Assembly: GCF_039526385.1 (NCBI RefSeq)
Contig: NZ_BAAAIX010000034.1
Coordinates: 124,001-188,000, forward strand
DNA length: 64,000 nt
DNA from: Luteococcus peritonei
GTDB lineage: Bacteria > Actinomycetota > Actinomycetes > Propionibacteriales > Propionibacteriaceae
Direction: 5' to 3'
Shown here: positions 23,986 through 32,269 of the stretch, in pieces
How positions within the stretch are numbered: position 1 is the first letter of the stretch
Layout: each line of letters starts with the position of its first letter
Translations under genes and position numbers: made by a program
Notes under the pieces: generated by a model
What the model saw: the letters and a program-made list of their open reading frames with translations, nothing else
Database searches by the model: none
Told to the model about the DNA's origin: nothing

Positions 23986-24735
23986 TCAGTCGAGCAGCCG
24001 CCCGTCACGTACCCGCACCCGACGATCCGCCCGCTGCGCCATCTCCGCGTCGTGGGTCACCATCACCACGGCGGGTCCGAGGTCCTGCGCGACACCGTGC
24101 AGCAGATCAACCACCTGCAGGGAGGCCTGCTGGTCCAGCGCGCTGGTGGGCTCATCCACCAGCAGCAGCGAAGGGCTGCCCACCAGGGCCCGCGCGATGG
24201 CGACGCGTTGCCGCTGTCCGCCGGACAGCTGGTGCGGCCGTCGTGAGCCGAGGCCCTGCAGTCCCACCCGACGCAGCAGCTCGTCGGCGCGGCTGCGGTG
24301 GCGGCGCAGTACGCGGCCACGCATGCCTGCCAGGTGGAGCGGCAGCAGCACCTGTTCGGTGGCGTCCAGGCTCGCGAGCAGGTTGGCCTGCTGGAAGACG
24401 ATGCCGATGTGGTCGCGCCGCACCCGGGTGCGTTGGTCGTCGGACAGCCCGGTGAGCGCCGTCCCGGCCACGTGGACCCGGCCGCTGCTGGGACGCACCA
24501 GGCCGGCGGCGGCTGACAGCAGCGTGGACTTCCCGGAGCCGGAGGGGCCGACCACGGCCAGGAAGTCGCCCGGTGCCACCGACAGGTGGGCGGTGTCGAG
24601 CACCACCTGGTGGCGCGGGGTGCCGTCGGCGTCGGTGCCGTCGCGGTGGCGGACGGTGATGCCCTCCAGCAGCAGCGCCGCTGGCGGGACGGGCTCGAGC
24701 ACAGCGTGGCGCGGAGCGGTGGTGATGGTGGCCAT
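23986..24735 (-). CDS. ABC transporter ATP-binding protein (LolD/MacB type)
   Basis: Protein of 249 aa. It has Walker A GPSGSGKST, Q-loop FQQANLL, signature LSGGQRQR, Walker B LLLVDEPTSALD and switch His in VMVTHD. The sequence around the signature resembles LolD/MacB/FtsE-type ATPases that drive FtsX-like permeases. It lies 27 bp downstream of the permease gene and should form one complex with it. ATG at 24733-24735 is preceded by a purine-rich AGGAGAC site. Confidence 0.9.
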   Translation of the reverse strand: MATITTAPRHAVLEPVPPAALLLEGITVRHRDGTDADGTPRHQVVLDTAHLSVAPGDFLAVVGPSGSGKSTLLSAAAGLVRPSSGRVHVAGTALTGLSDDQRTRVRRDHIGIVFQQANLLASLDATEQVLLPLHLAGMRGRVLRRHRSRADELLRRVGLQGLGSRRPHQLSGGQRQRVAIARALVGSPSLLLVDEPTSALDQQASLQVVDLLHGVAQDLGPAVVMVTHDAEMAQRADRRVRVRDGRLLD

Positions 24736-24762
24736 GGTGTCTCCTGTGGGTGGTGGTGATGG

Positions 24763-25803
24763 TCAGTTGCCGCCGAGGGCGAGCAGCGGGTCCACGGCGG
24801 CGACCCGGCGTACCGCCAGCACGGAGCCCAGCAGTCCCACCAGCAGCACACCTGCGGTGGGGGCCAGCGTGGTCGCGGGCAGCACCAGCACAGGAACCGC
24901 CTGGCGTGCGGCCAGGGCGGCGGCGGTGCCCAGCGTGCCGCCCAACAGGCAGCCGATGCCCAGCAGGATGGCGGCCTGGCCCAGCGAGTCACGCAGCACG
25001 TAACGCCGGGAGCCTCCCAGTGCCCGCAGCACCGCGATGTCCCGGGTGCGCTGGATGGTCCACACGCTCAGGAAGGCCAGCACCACGAGGGCGGTCACCC
25101 CGTAGAGCAGGCCCTGGATCATCAGCAACGAGCCGCGTTCCGAGCTGTAGCCGGGAAGGGCCGCCAGAGCCTCCCCACGGTCCAGGGCGGTCAGCGCGGC
25201 CGGGGCCGGCGCCGAGCCCGGGCTGAGCACCGCCGTGGCCTGGCCGGCCGGCTGGCCGGTGATCCGGTTCGCGGTCGCCAGCGTCGTCCACACCACGGGG
25301 GAGTGCGAGTACCAGTGGGTGGGCTGCACGGCCGCGACGACGAGCCGCACACCGTTCAGATCCAGCGCCTGGCCGGGGGCCAGCGCGAGCTCGTCGGCCA
25401 CCTCTTGTGCCAGCACCACCTGGTCGTCGGACAGCGGCCTGCCCAGTGCGGCCATGCTGCGCCCGCCCGGCTCCACCCCGATGACGGCTGGGCTGGTGAT
25501 GGCCTCGCCCCGGATGGCGCGGGCGCGGCCCAGCGCCAGGGCCTCGGCGTCGGGGTCAGCGCGGCGAGCATCGTTCACCAGCTGTGGCGTGATGACCGAA
25601 TCTGCCCAGGAGGTGGTGCTGCCCGACGGGGCCAGCAGCAGCCGGCCCGACGGCAGCCCCGCCACCGCGGAGGTGGTCTGCTCGCCCAACCCGCGGGTGA
25701 GGCTGGAGAGCATGACGAGCAGCAGCGTGACCAGGGCCACCACGGTGGTCATCAGGGCGAAGCGGCCCTTGGCGAAGCGGATGTCGTGCAGTGCGAGGAA
25801 CAT
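24763..25803 (-). CDS. FtsX-like ABC transporter permease
   Basis: Protein of 346 aa. One N-terminal helix (about 12-32), a large extracytoplasmic domain (about 35-230), then three C-terminal helices. This is the MacB/FtsX layout of mechanotransmission-type ABC systems, which export or extract substrates rather than import them. ATG 25803 is chosen for the family start MFLALHDIRFAKGRF with GGATGGAG upstream; the longer frame to 25836 lacks support. Divergent from a histidine kinase gene, suggesting a sensor-exporter module. Confidence 0.85.
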   Translation of the reverse strand: MFLALHDIRFAKGRFALMTTVVALVTLLLVMLSSLTRGLGEQTTSAVAGLPSGRLLLAPSGSTTSWADSVITPQLVNDARRADPDAEALALGRARAIRGEAITSPAVIGVEPGGRSMAALGRPLSDDQVVLAQEVADELALAPGQALDLNGVRLVVAAVQPTHWYSHSPVVWTTLATANRITGQPAGQATAVLSPGSAPAPAALTALDRGEALAALPGYSSERGSLLMIQGLLYGVTALVVLAFLSVWTIQRTRDIAVLRALGGSRRYVLRDSLGQAAILLGIGCLLGGTLGTAAALAARQAVPVLVLPATTLAPTAGVLLVGLLGSVLAVRRVAAVDPLLALGGN

Positions 25804-25909
25804 GGCTCCATCCCATCGCCGCGCCCCGCGCGGCACATCGTGCTGGGTGACAGGCCCCGTCGCCGTGCGGGTGATCGGGCCCTCGTCCTTTTGGATGACC
25901 CCGGGGCCG

Positions 25910-25928
25910 CCGGTGGTGGCCCCACCGG
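25910..25928. promoter_or_regulatory. Dyad between the ABC exporter and the two-component genes
   Basis: CCGGTGG and CCACCGG form a 7-bp inverted repeat with a 5-bp centre. It covers the expected -35 area of the kinase promoter (-10 at 25939-25944) and lies in the 158-bp gap between divergent operons. It is a candidate response-regulator operator. Confidence 0.35.
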
Positions 25929-25938
25929 TCCCAGAACC

Positions 25939-25944
25939 TAGGCT
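25939..25944 (+). promoter_or_regulatory. -10 hexamer TAGGCT for the two-component operon
   Basis: TAGGCT predicts a start near 25951. ATG 25962 is preceded by GGGAGG in a very short leader. Confidence 0.5.
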
Positions 25945-25961
25945 GGGCGGCGGGAGGTTCG

Positions 25962-27128
25962 ATGGACGCGACAGGCCAGGCGCGGCGGCTGGGCACCATG
26001 CTGCGCCACAGCATGCACCTGGTGCTGGGCGTGCTGTGGCTGGTGGGTTGCTGGCGCAGCCTGCACCAGCCGTGGGCGCTCCTGCTGGCGGCGTGCTGGT
26101 TGGCCGCCTACGTGGCCGGGCTGGTGTGGCAGGCGCGTCACCGCGGGCGCAGCCGTCGTGCCGGACGGAGCTGGGTGGCCTGCCTGGTGGGGCTGTGGCT
26201 GCTGCTGTGCCTGTGCTCGCCGGTGTGGGCGTGGCTGGGCTTCCCGCTCTTCTTCCTGGTGCTGTTCATCCTGCCGCGTCCCGCCGACGCGGTGGTCCTG
26301 GCCGCGATGACCGGCTGGATGGTGGTCTCACCCCTGCTGCTGGGACAGCGGCCCACCGTGGGCGGGGTGCTGGGCCCGGTGCTCGCCGCCGGGGCGGCCG
26401 TGCTGTCCTGGCTGGTCTTCCGGCAGCTGCGCGAGGACGTGGCCGAGCAGCGGCGGCTGGCCCACCAGGTGGCCGAGGGGCAGCAGGAGCTGCTCCGGGC
26501 CGCCGAGGCCGCGGCCCGCACCCAGGAGCGGGACCGGTTGGCGCGCGATCTGCACGACACCTTGGCGCAGGGTCTGAACTCCATCGTGGTGCTCTCCCGG
26601 TCGGCCGCCGCCCGGCATCCGCAGGCCGCCGGTGAGCTGGAGCTGATCGAGTCCTCGGCGCGCGAGAACCTGGCGCAGGCACGCCAGCTGGTGCGCCGGA
26701 TGACGGAGCCGGCAGCAGACCTGGAGGCGGAGCTGGGCCGGCTGGTGGCCGACACGGCGCGACGGGAGCAGGCACTTGGATCGGGACTGCAGCTGGAGCT
26801 GCGCACCGATGGGACCGCTCGCCCGCTGCCCGGCGCGGCGCAGGAGGCGCTGCTGATGGCCACCCGGACACTGCTGGCGAATGTGGTGCAGCACGCCGAT
26901 GCGCGGCGGTGCGTGGTGAGCCTGGGCTGGCACGAGCAGGAGGTGACGCTGGACGTGGTGGACGACGGGACCGGCTTCGAACCGGGCCAGGTGGGCCAGG
27001 GCAGCTACGGCCTGACCGGGTTGCAGGCCCGGTTGGACGCGCTGGGCGGCCAGCTGCAGCTGGACAGCACTCCTGGCCAGGGGACATCGGTGGGGCTGCG
27101 AGTGGCGCTGGGCGGGGGCCGGCCGTGA
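25962..27128 (+). CDS. NarL-type sensor histidine kinase
   Basis: Protein of 388 aa. Four or five N-terminal membrane helices (about 15-150) with little extracellular sequence suggest intramembrane sensing. A HisKA_3 dimerisation domain follows, with RDRLARDLHDTLAQGL (phospho-acceptor His198), then an HATPase domain with LLANVVQHA (N box) and VVDDGTGFEPGQ (G1 box). The stop overlaps the response-regulator start by 4 nt (GTGA). The promoter region is shared with a divergent FtsX-type ABC exporter, as in many envelope-stress or peptide-resistance systems. Confidence 0.92.
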   Translation: MDATGQARRLGTMLRHSMHLVLGVLWLVGCWRSLHQPWALLLAACWLAAYVAGLVWQARHRGRSRRAGRSWVACLVGLWLLLCLCSPVWAWLGFPLFFLVLFILPRPADAVVLAAMTGWMVVSPLLLGQRPTVGGVLGPVLAAGAAVLSWLVFRQLREDVAEQRRLAHQVAEGQQELLRAAEAAARTQERDRLARDLHDTLAQGLNSIVVLSRSAAARHPQAAGELELIESSARENLAQARQLVRRMTEPAADLEAELGRLVADTARREQALGSGLQLELRTDGTARPLPGAAQEALLMATRTLLANVVQHADARRCVVSLGWHEQEVTLDVVDDGTGFEPGQVGQGSYGLTGLQARLDALGGQLQLDSTPGQGTSVGLRVALGGGRP

Positions 27129-27760
27129 GGCCTCGCGTGGTGCTGGTGGACGACCACCCGGTGGTCCGCGCCGGCCTGGTGGCGCTGCTGCAGGCCGACG
27201 GTCGGCTGGACGTGGTGGGGGAGGCCGGGGACGCCGCGGGTGCCGTCGCCGTGGTGGAGCGGTTGGCAGGCACCGGTGAGCGCCCGCAGGTGGTGCTGAT
27301 GGACCTCCACCTGGGCCGTGGGGGACCCGACGGGGTGGAGGCCACCCGTCGCCTCGCCGCACGTGGCTTCCGGGTGCTGGTGGTGACCACCTTCGACTCC
27401 GACGCCGACATCCTGGCCGCACTCGACGCGGGTGCGCTGGGCTATGTGCTCAAGGATGTCCCCACTGACGAGCTGGTGGCGGCCGCCCTGGACGTGGCGG
27501 CCGGGCGAACCGCGTTGTCACCGCAGGTCCAGCAGCGGCTGGTGCAACGGACCATGGATCCCGGTGCCGCGCTCAGCCCACGCGAGACGGAGATCCTGCA
27601 GCAGGTGGCCACCGGGGCCTCCAACCGGGACGTCGCCCGGGCTCTGTTCATCAGCGAGTCCACCGTGAAGACCCATCTCGCGCACCTGTTCGCCAAGCTG
27701 GGCGTGGACAACCGCACCGCCCTGGTGGCCGTCGCCCGGGAGCGGCGGCTGATCCGCTGA
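27125..27760 (+). CDS. NarL/LuxR-family response regulator
   Basis: Protein of 211 aa. The receiver domain has VVLVDDHPVVRAG and phospho-acceptor Asp60 in VLMDLHLG, then Thr in VVTTFDSD and Lys in YVLKDVP. The C-terminal LuxR-type helix-turn-helix (about 145-205) carries LSPRETEILQQVATG and SESTVKTHLAHLFAKLGV. GTG 27125 overlaps the kinase stop. A likely target is the divergent ABC operon. Confidence 0.95.
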   Translation: MRPRVVLVDDHPVVRAGLVALLQADGRLDVVGEAGDAAGAVAVVERLAGTGERPQVVLMDLHLGRGGPDGVEATRRLAARGFRVLVVTTFDSDADILAALDAGALGYVLKDVPTDELVAAALDVAAGRTALSPQVQQRLVQRTMDPGAALSPRETEILQQVATGASNRDVARALFISESTVKTHLAHLFAKLGVDNRTALVAVARERRLIR

Positions 27761-27767
27761 GCCGCGA

Positions 27768-27773
27768 TAGGTT
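27768..27773 (+). promoter_or_regulatory. -10 hexamer TAGGTT for the phosphatase gene (leaderless)
   Basis: TAGGTT ends exactly 6 nt before ATG 27780, so the phosphatase and dienelactone hydrolase pair is transcribed separately from the two-component system. Confidence 0.55.
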
Positions 27774-27779
27774 GGAGCC

Positions 27780-28616
27780 ATGTCCGAGCTTCCCGAGATC
27801 CGCTGGATCGACCTGCCCGGTGTGGTGAACATGCGAGACCTGGGCGGCAAGCCCGCCGCAGGCACCACCACCCGGTTCGGCTCCGTGATCCGCACCGACA
27901 ACCTGCAGGACCTGCCCGCCGCCTCCGTCCGGCGCCTCGTCGACGAGCTGGGCGTCACCGACGTGGTGGACCTGCGCACCGACGTGGAGCGCGCCAGCAC
28001 CGGCGACGGTCCGCTGGCCGCCGAAGGAGTCCGCTTCCACACGCTGAGCCTCTACCCGGAGGCCTCGATGGAGCACGGAATCCCCGATCCTGACACCGAC
28101 GAGCCGCCCACCTTCCCCTGGAAGGACGACTTCGCCGGCGCCGCGAAGGCCAAGGTGGGCCACGAGACCCACCTGGCCAACCACTACTTCGGCTACCTGG
28201 AGGGCCGGCCGGACAACATCGTCGCCGCACTGCGGGCGATCGCCGCAGCCCCGGGCGCGGTGCTGGTGCACTGCGCCGCCGGCAAGGACCGCACCGGCAC
28301 CATCTGCGCCCTGGCGCTCACCGTCGCCGGTGCGGACCGTGACGCGGTGGTGGCGGACTACGACGCCACGAACGAGCGGGTGCACCTGATCTTCGACCGG
28401 CTGGCCAATTCCGACACCTACCGGGCAGACCTGGAGGGCCAGGTGGTGGCCGACCAGTCCACCCCGGCCGAGAGCATGCGGATGCTGCTGCAGGTGCTCG
28501 ACGAGCAGTACGGTGCCGGCCACGCGAACGGCGTCGAGGGCTGGCTCGCCGGCCAGGGCTGGACTGACGAGGACAGCCGCCGGCTGCGCGCCAAGCTGCT
28601 GGAGCCCCAGGCATGA
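27780..28616 (+). CDS. PtpB-like tyrosine/dual phosphatase
   Basis: Protein of 278 aa. The active-site loop VHCAAGKDRTG (Cys165, Arg in the P-loop) is the HCxxGKDRT signature of the atypical phosphatase family that includes mycobacterial PtpB. The N-terminus GVVNMRDLGG also matches this family. Substrates in this family range from phosphotyrosine to phosphoinositides. No signal peptide is present, so it is cytoplasmic or exported by an unrecognised route. It overlaps the next gene by 4 nt (ATGA). Confidence 0.9.
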   Translation: MSELPEIRWIDLPGVVNMRDLGGKPAAGTTTRFGSVIRTDNLQDLPAASVRRLVDELGVTDVVDLRTDVERASTGDGPLAAEGVRFHTLSLYPEASMEHGIPDPDTDEPPTFPWKDDFAGAAKAKVGHETHLANHYFGYLEGRPDNIVAALRAIAAAPGAVLVHCAAGKDRTGTICALALTVAGADRDAVVADYDATNERVHLIFDRLANSDTYRADLEGQVVADQSTPAESMRMLLQVLDEQYGAGHANGVEGWLAGQGWTDEDSRRLRAKLLEPQA

Positions 28617-29398
28617 GCGGCGTCGTTCCCCGCGCCTGGCAGGCCGCCACCGGCGTGACCATGACCGAGACCACCGTCGAGGTGGCCGACGGGCAGGTGC
28701 CCGCCAAGCTCTTCCGCCCCGAGGGCGGCACCGGGGCCGGCATCGTGCTGGTGCAGGAGATCTTCGGCGTGAGCCGCTACATCCAGCAGCGGGCCGCGGA
28801 CCTGGCCGACCTGGGCTGGACCGTGCTGGTGCCCAATCTGTACTGGCGCATTGGTGGTGCCGTGGTGGAGGACGACGACCCGGCGATGATGCCGCATGCC
28901 ATGGAGCTGCTGCAGGCCAATCCCTGGGACGAGACCGTCGCCGACATCCGGGCCTGCGTGCAGTCGCTGCGCGAGCGCCCCGAGACCGGTGGTCGGGTGG
29001 CGCTGCTGGGCTTCTGCTACGGCGGGGGACTGGCCTATGCGGCGGCCTCCGGGGTGGAGGCGCCCGTCGCCCCCGACGCGCTGGTCTGCTACTACGGCTC
29101 CGCGCTGCCCGACCTGGTGGACACCATCCCCGTGGTGCAGGTGCCCAGCCTGCACCACTTCGGCGAGGCGGACTCCTACGTCCCCTTCGCCACGGTGCAG
29201 CACATCCGCGAGGTGGTGACCCGGGGCGCCGACGTCGAGTTCAGCTCCTGGCCCGGCGCGGACCACGCCTTCGACAACTCGCTGCCAATCTTCCACAACC
29301 AGGCCGCCAGCGAGGACGCCTGGCGCGAGACCTGTGTCTGGCTGCTGGAGCACCATCCTGATGAGATTGATCGCGTCCCTGCGAGCAGGACGCTCTGA
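28613..29398 (+). CDS. Dienelactone hydrolase family protein
   Basis: Protein of 261 aa, alpha/beta-hydrolase of the dienelactone hydrolase type: QEIFGV with Glu49, nucleophile Cys135 in GFCYGG, and His218 in GADHAF. The cysteine nucleophile is a family hallmark. No aromatic catabolism genes are nearby, so the natural ester or lactone is unknown. The last 12 residues and the TGA are encoded by the first unit of the 37-bp tandem array, an apparent late addition to the C-terminus. Translation is coupled to the phosphatase gene. Confidence 0.9.
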   Translation: MSGVVPRAWQAATGVTMTETTVEVADGQVPAKLFRPEGGTGAGIVLVQEIFGVSRYIQQRAADLADLGWTVLVPNLYWRIGGAVVEDDDPAMMPHAMELLQANPWDETVADIRACVQSLRERPETGGRVALLGFCYGGGLAYAAASGVEAPVAPDALVCYYGSALPDLVDTIPVVQVPSLHHFGEADSYVPFATVQHIREVVTRGADVEFSSWPGADHAFDNSLPIFHNQAASEDAWRETCVWLLEHHPDEIDRVPASRTL

Positions 29399-29584
29399 CG
29401 ACATCGATCGCGTCCCTGCGAGCAGGACGCTCTGACGAGATTGATCGCGTCCCTGCGAGCAGGACGCTCTGACGAGATTGATCGCGTCCCTGCGAGCAGG
29501 ACGCTCTGACGAGATTGATCGCGTCCCTGCGAGCAGGACGCTCTGACGACATCGTTCGCGTCCCTGCGAGCAGGACGCTCTAGA
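29363..29584. repeat. Array of six 37-bp tandem repeats
   Basis: Units begin at 29363, 29400, 29437, 29474, 29511 and 29548 with no spacers. They are identical except for GAGATTG versus GACATCG at the unit start (units 2 and 6), one further change in unit 6, and TAG in place of TG at the end of unit 6. Each unit holds a GCGTCC...GGACGC inverted repeat around CTGCGAGCA and can form a hairpin. The dienelactone hydrolase stop (29396-29398) lies in unit 1 and the asparaginase stop (29580-29582, minus) in unit 6. The array fills the whole gap between these convergent genes and could act as a two-way terminator. Confidence 0.92.
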
Positions 29585-30608
29585 CCTTCTCGGTCTCCGC
29601 GCCGCTGATCCGCTCGCGCAGCAGCGAACGGATCTGTTCGGGGGCCATGTCCTGGCTGAGCAGGAAGGTGAGCCCGGCGACGAGCCCGTCGGTGGTGAAG
29701 TCGCCGCCGGCCACCGCGCCGGTGGCCAACAGCCCCTGGCTCACCGCGTAGTGGCCCAGCTCCACCGCGCCGTGCGGGCACTGGGTGGTGACCACCACCA
29801 CGGTCCCGGCCTCGCTGGCGCGGCTCAGGGCGGCCAGCAGGGCCGGGTCGTTGTCGGGGGCATTGCCGGTGCCGTAGGCGCGCAGCACCACCGCCTGCGG
29901 GGGCGGGGTGAGCTGGGCGGCCAGGCGCTCGGCGGTCAGGCCGGGATGCAGGGTGAGCACCACCAGGTCGCTGCGCCAGTAGGGCTTCGGCTCGGCCACC
30001 AGGGGCCGGTCCACGCCCAGCTCCGGCTGCTCGGTGAAGATCAGCTCGTCGTCGTCGGTGAGAACCGCCAACGGCGGCAGGTTCACCGAGTCGAAGGCGT
30101 GGTCGTCGGTGGAGCTGATCTTCGTGGCGTGGTGGCCCGCCAGCAGCGCCTGGTCGAAGTAGACCGCCACCTGGCAGAAGCGCTCGTCCAGGGCGCACCG
30201 GATGGCCCCCAGCACGTTGCCGGGCGCGTCGGAGTCGTCCACGACGAAGGAGCGCTGCGCCCCGGTGAGCACCACCGGCAGCCCCTGGCCGGCCAGCGCG
30301 AAGTGCGTGGCCGCCGCCGAGAAGCCGAGGGTGTCGGTGCCGTGCAGCACCACGAAGGCCTGGTGGCTCTCGCGGTGCTGCACGACGGCGTCGACGATGC
30401 GCTGCCAGTCGTCCGGTCCGGCATTGGAGGAGTCGATCAGCGGCTCCAGGCTGACCAGTTCCCAGTCCACCGTGGCGCAGTGCTCGGCCATCAGGTCGGC
30501 CAGCCAGCCGGCCAGGTCGGCCCCCGGCTCCCAGCCGCGCTCGGTGAGCTGCATGCCGAGGGTGCCGCCGGTGTAGACGACCAGCAGTCGCCGCGGTTCG
30601 GTGCTCAC
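29580..30608 (-). CDS. ansA: L-asparaginase, type I (cytoplasmic)
   Basis: Protein of 342 aa. It hydrolyses asparagine to aspartate and ammonia. The nucleophile loop VVYTGGTLGM (Thr13) and second motif HGTDTL are intact, and no signal peptide is seen, consistent with type I enzymes. The start is GTG 30608 overlapping the permease stop (GTGA), so uptake and hydrolysis are coupled. The TAG stop lies in the last repeat unit of the 37-bp array. Confidence 0.93.
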   Translation of the reverse strand: MSTEPRRLLVVYTGGTLGMQLTERGWEPGADLAGWLADLMAEHCATVDWELVSLEPLIDSSNAGPDDWQRIVDAVVQHRESHQAFVVLHGTDTLGFSAAATHFALAGQGLPVVLTGAQRSFVVDDSDAPGNVLGAIRCALDERFCQVAVYFDQALLAGHHATKISSTDDHAFDSVNLPPLAVLTDDDELIFTEQPELGVDRPLVAEPKPYWRSDLVVLTLHPGLTAERLAAQLTPPPQAVVLRAYGTGNAPDNDPALLAALSRASEAGTVVVVTTQCPHGAVELGHYAVSQGLLATGAVAGGDFTTDGLVAGLTFLLSQDMAPEQIRSLLRERISGAETEKV

Positions 30609-32092
30609 TTCTCGTCCGCCTCCAGTCGGTGGCCCTCGGCCTGCGCCTCGACGTCGGTCTCCAGGAAGGAGGTCTCCAGCACGTCGCCGTCGATCTTGTC
30701 ACGCACCAGGAACCAGCCCAGCACCATGATCAGCGCGATCACCGCGAACAGCCCGATGGTGGGACGGCCGATCTCGTCGGCGAACCACATCATGATGATC
30801 ACGCCCACCAGGAACAGGATCGTGGCCAGGTTGGTCCACGGCGCCCAGAACAGGCGGTACTTCGGCCGCTCGTAGAGGCCCTGCTTGGCCTTGTGGACGA
30901 AGATCCAGTGGCTCACCATGATGCTCATCCAGGTGCCGGCGATGCCGATGCCGGCCAGGTTCATCACGATGTCGAAGGCCTGGCTGGGGTAGACGTAGTT
31001 GATCAGCACGCCGATCAGACCCAGCACCGAGGTGATCAGGATGCCGCCGTAGGGCACCGAGAAGCGGTTCATCCGAGCGGCGAAGCTGGGCGCCGAGCCC
31101 GCGATCGCCATGGAGCGCAGGGTGCGGCCGGTGGCGTAGAGGCCGGCGTTCAGGCTGGACAGGGCCGCGGTGAGCACCACCAGGTTCATGATGGTGCCGG
31201 CATTCTGCACGCCGATGGCGTTGAAGAAGGTCACGAAGGGGGACTCGCCCTTGGAGTAGGCGGTCCAAGGCATCAGCATGGTGAACAGCACCACGGAGCC
31301 GACGTAGAACAGCGCGATGCGCCACATCATGGAGTTCACGGCGCCGGGCATGATCTTCTCGGCGTCCTTGGCCTCGCCGGCGGCGACGCCCACCATCTCG
31401 GTGCCGCCGAAGGCGAAGACCACGCCCAGGGCCAGCGTCACCATCGGGGCCAGACCCTTGGGGAAGAAGCCGCCGTTGTCGGTGATCAGGCTGGGGCCGG
31501 GGGTGTGGCCGGCCACCTGGTGTCCGGTGGCGATGAAGAAGACCGCGATCAGCATGAAGCCGACGATGGCGGCCACCTTGATCATGGCGAACCAGAACTC
31601 GAACTCGCCGAAGAACTTCACGCTCAGCATGTTCATGGTGAAGACGATGGCCAGCGCGATCAGCGCGATCACCCACTGCGGGATCGGCGCGAAGATGCTC
31701 CAGAAGTGCATGTAGAGGGCGACGGCGGTGATGTCGGCCATGACGGTGGTGCACCAGTCGAGGAAGAAGAGCCAGCCGGTGACGTAGGCGCCCTTCTCTC
31801 CCATGAACTCGCGGGCATAGGAGACGAAGGCACCTGAGGAGGGACGGTGGATGGTCAGCTCGCCGAGGGCACGGACCATCAGGAAGGCGAACAGCCCGCA
31901 CAGGGCGTAGACGAAGGCCAACGAGGGACCACCGGCGGCCAGCCGACCGCCCGCCCCCAGGAACAGGCCGGTGCCGATCGAGCCTCCGATGGCGATCATG
32001 CGGATGTGGCGGGGCTTGAGGTCCTTCTCGTAGCCGTGGTCGGCCTTGTCGACCGAGACGCCCGAGGCCTTCTGCGGTGCGGCACCAGACAT
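30605..32092 (-). CDS. ansP: Amino-acid permease, probable L-asparagine permease
   Basis: Protein of 495 aa with 12 hydrophobic segments of the APC superfamily: RHIRMIAIGGSIGTGLFLG at helix 1 and GGTEMVGVAAGEAKD, both typical of the amino-acid transporter family with AnsP, GabP and AroP. The asparagine assignment rests on resemblance and on the coupled asparaginase gene. ATG 32092 is chosen because AAGGTG lies 6 nt upstream; ATG 32107 would add five residues. TAGCGT at 32159-32164 may be the promoter. Confidence 0.85.
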   Translation of the reverse strand: MSGAAPQKASGVSVDKADHGYEKDLKPRHIRMIAIGGSIGTGLFLGAGGRLAAGGPSLAFVYALCGLFAFLMVRALGELTIHRPSSGAFVSYAREFMGEKGAYVTGWLFFLDWCTTVMADITAVALYMHFWSIFAPIPQWVIALIALAIVFTMNMLSVKFFGEFEFWFAMIKVAAIVGFMLIAVFFIATGHQVAGHTPGPSLITDNGGFFPKGLAPMVTLALGVVFAFGGTEMVGVAAGEAKDAEKIMPGAVNSMMWRIALFYVGSVVLFTMLMPWTAYSKGESPFVTFFNAIGVQNAGTIMNLVVLTAALSSLNAGLYATGRTLRSMAIAGSAPSFAARMNRFSVPYGGILITSVLGLIGVLINYVYPSQAFDIVMNLAGIGIAGTWMSIMVSHWIFVHKAKQGLYERPKYRLFWAPWTNLATILFLVGVIIMMWFADEIGRPTIGLFAVIALIMVLGWFLVRDKIDGDVLETSFLETDVEAQAEGHRLEADEK

Positions 32093-32119
32093 GGCAATCA
32101 CCTTCATGGTCAGACACGT

Positions 32120-32138
32120 GGGTGAGCAGGCATCACCC
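32120..32138. promoter_or_regulatory. Weak inverted repeat in the ansP leader
   Basis: GGGTGA and TCACCC are separated by 7 nt, between the putative -10 (32159-32164, minus) and the ansP start. It could be an operator or leader hairpin; support is limited to the dyad. Confidence 0.3.
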
Positions 32139-32158
32139 GATGGGACGTGTTCCAGGCC

Positions 32159-32164
32159 ACGCTA
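32159..32164 (-). promoter_or_regulatory. Possible -10 hexamer TAGCGT for ansP-ansA
   Basis: TAGCGT on the minus strand lies 66 nt before ATG 32092, in the 177-bp gap that otherwise holds only the secreted-protein stop and a weak dyad. Confidence 0.35.
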
Positions 32165-32269
32165 TTGCCTGGGGTGCACGACGATGGGCCGGGGGTGCCG
32201 ATTGCCGGTGACGCGCATCCGCCGCGGCCCATCAGGACCGCGGCGGACGTCGTCAGGCCAGCAACCAGA

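Noticed and set aside
29241..29552. Small proteins encoded in the 37-bp array (for example the minus frame rich in ERPARRD and RASCSQGRD repeats)
   Set aside because: The frames simply translate the repeat in each phase, with no ribosome site. They overlap the end of the dienelactone hydrolase gene.
29363..29584. CRISPR array
   Set aside because: Units are directly contiguous with no unique spacers, and no cas genes are nearby. It is a simple tandem array.
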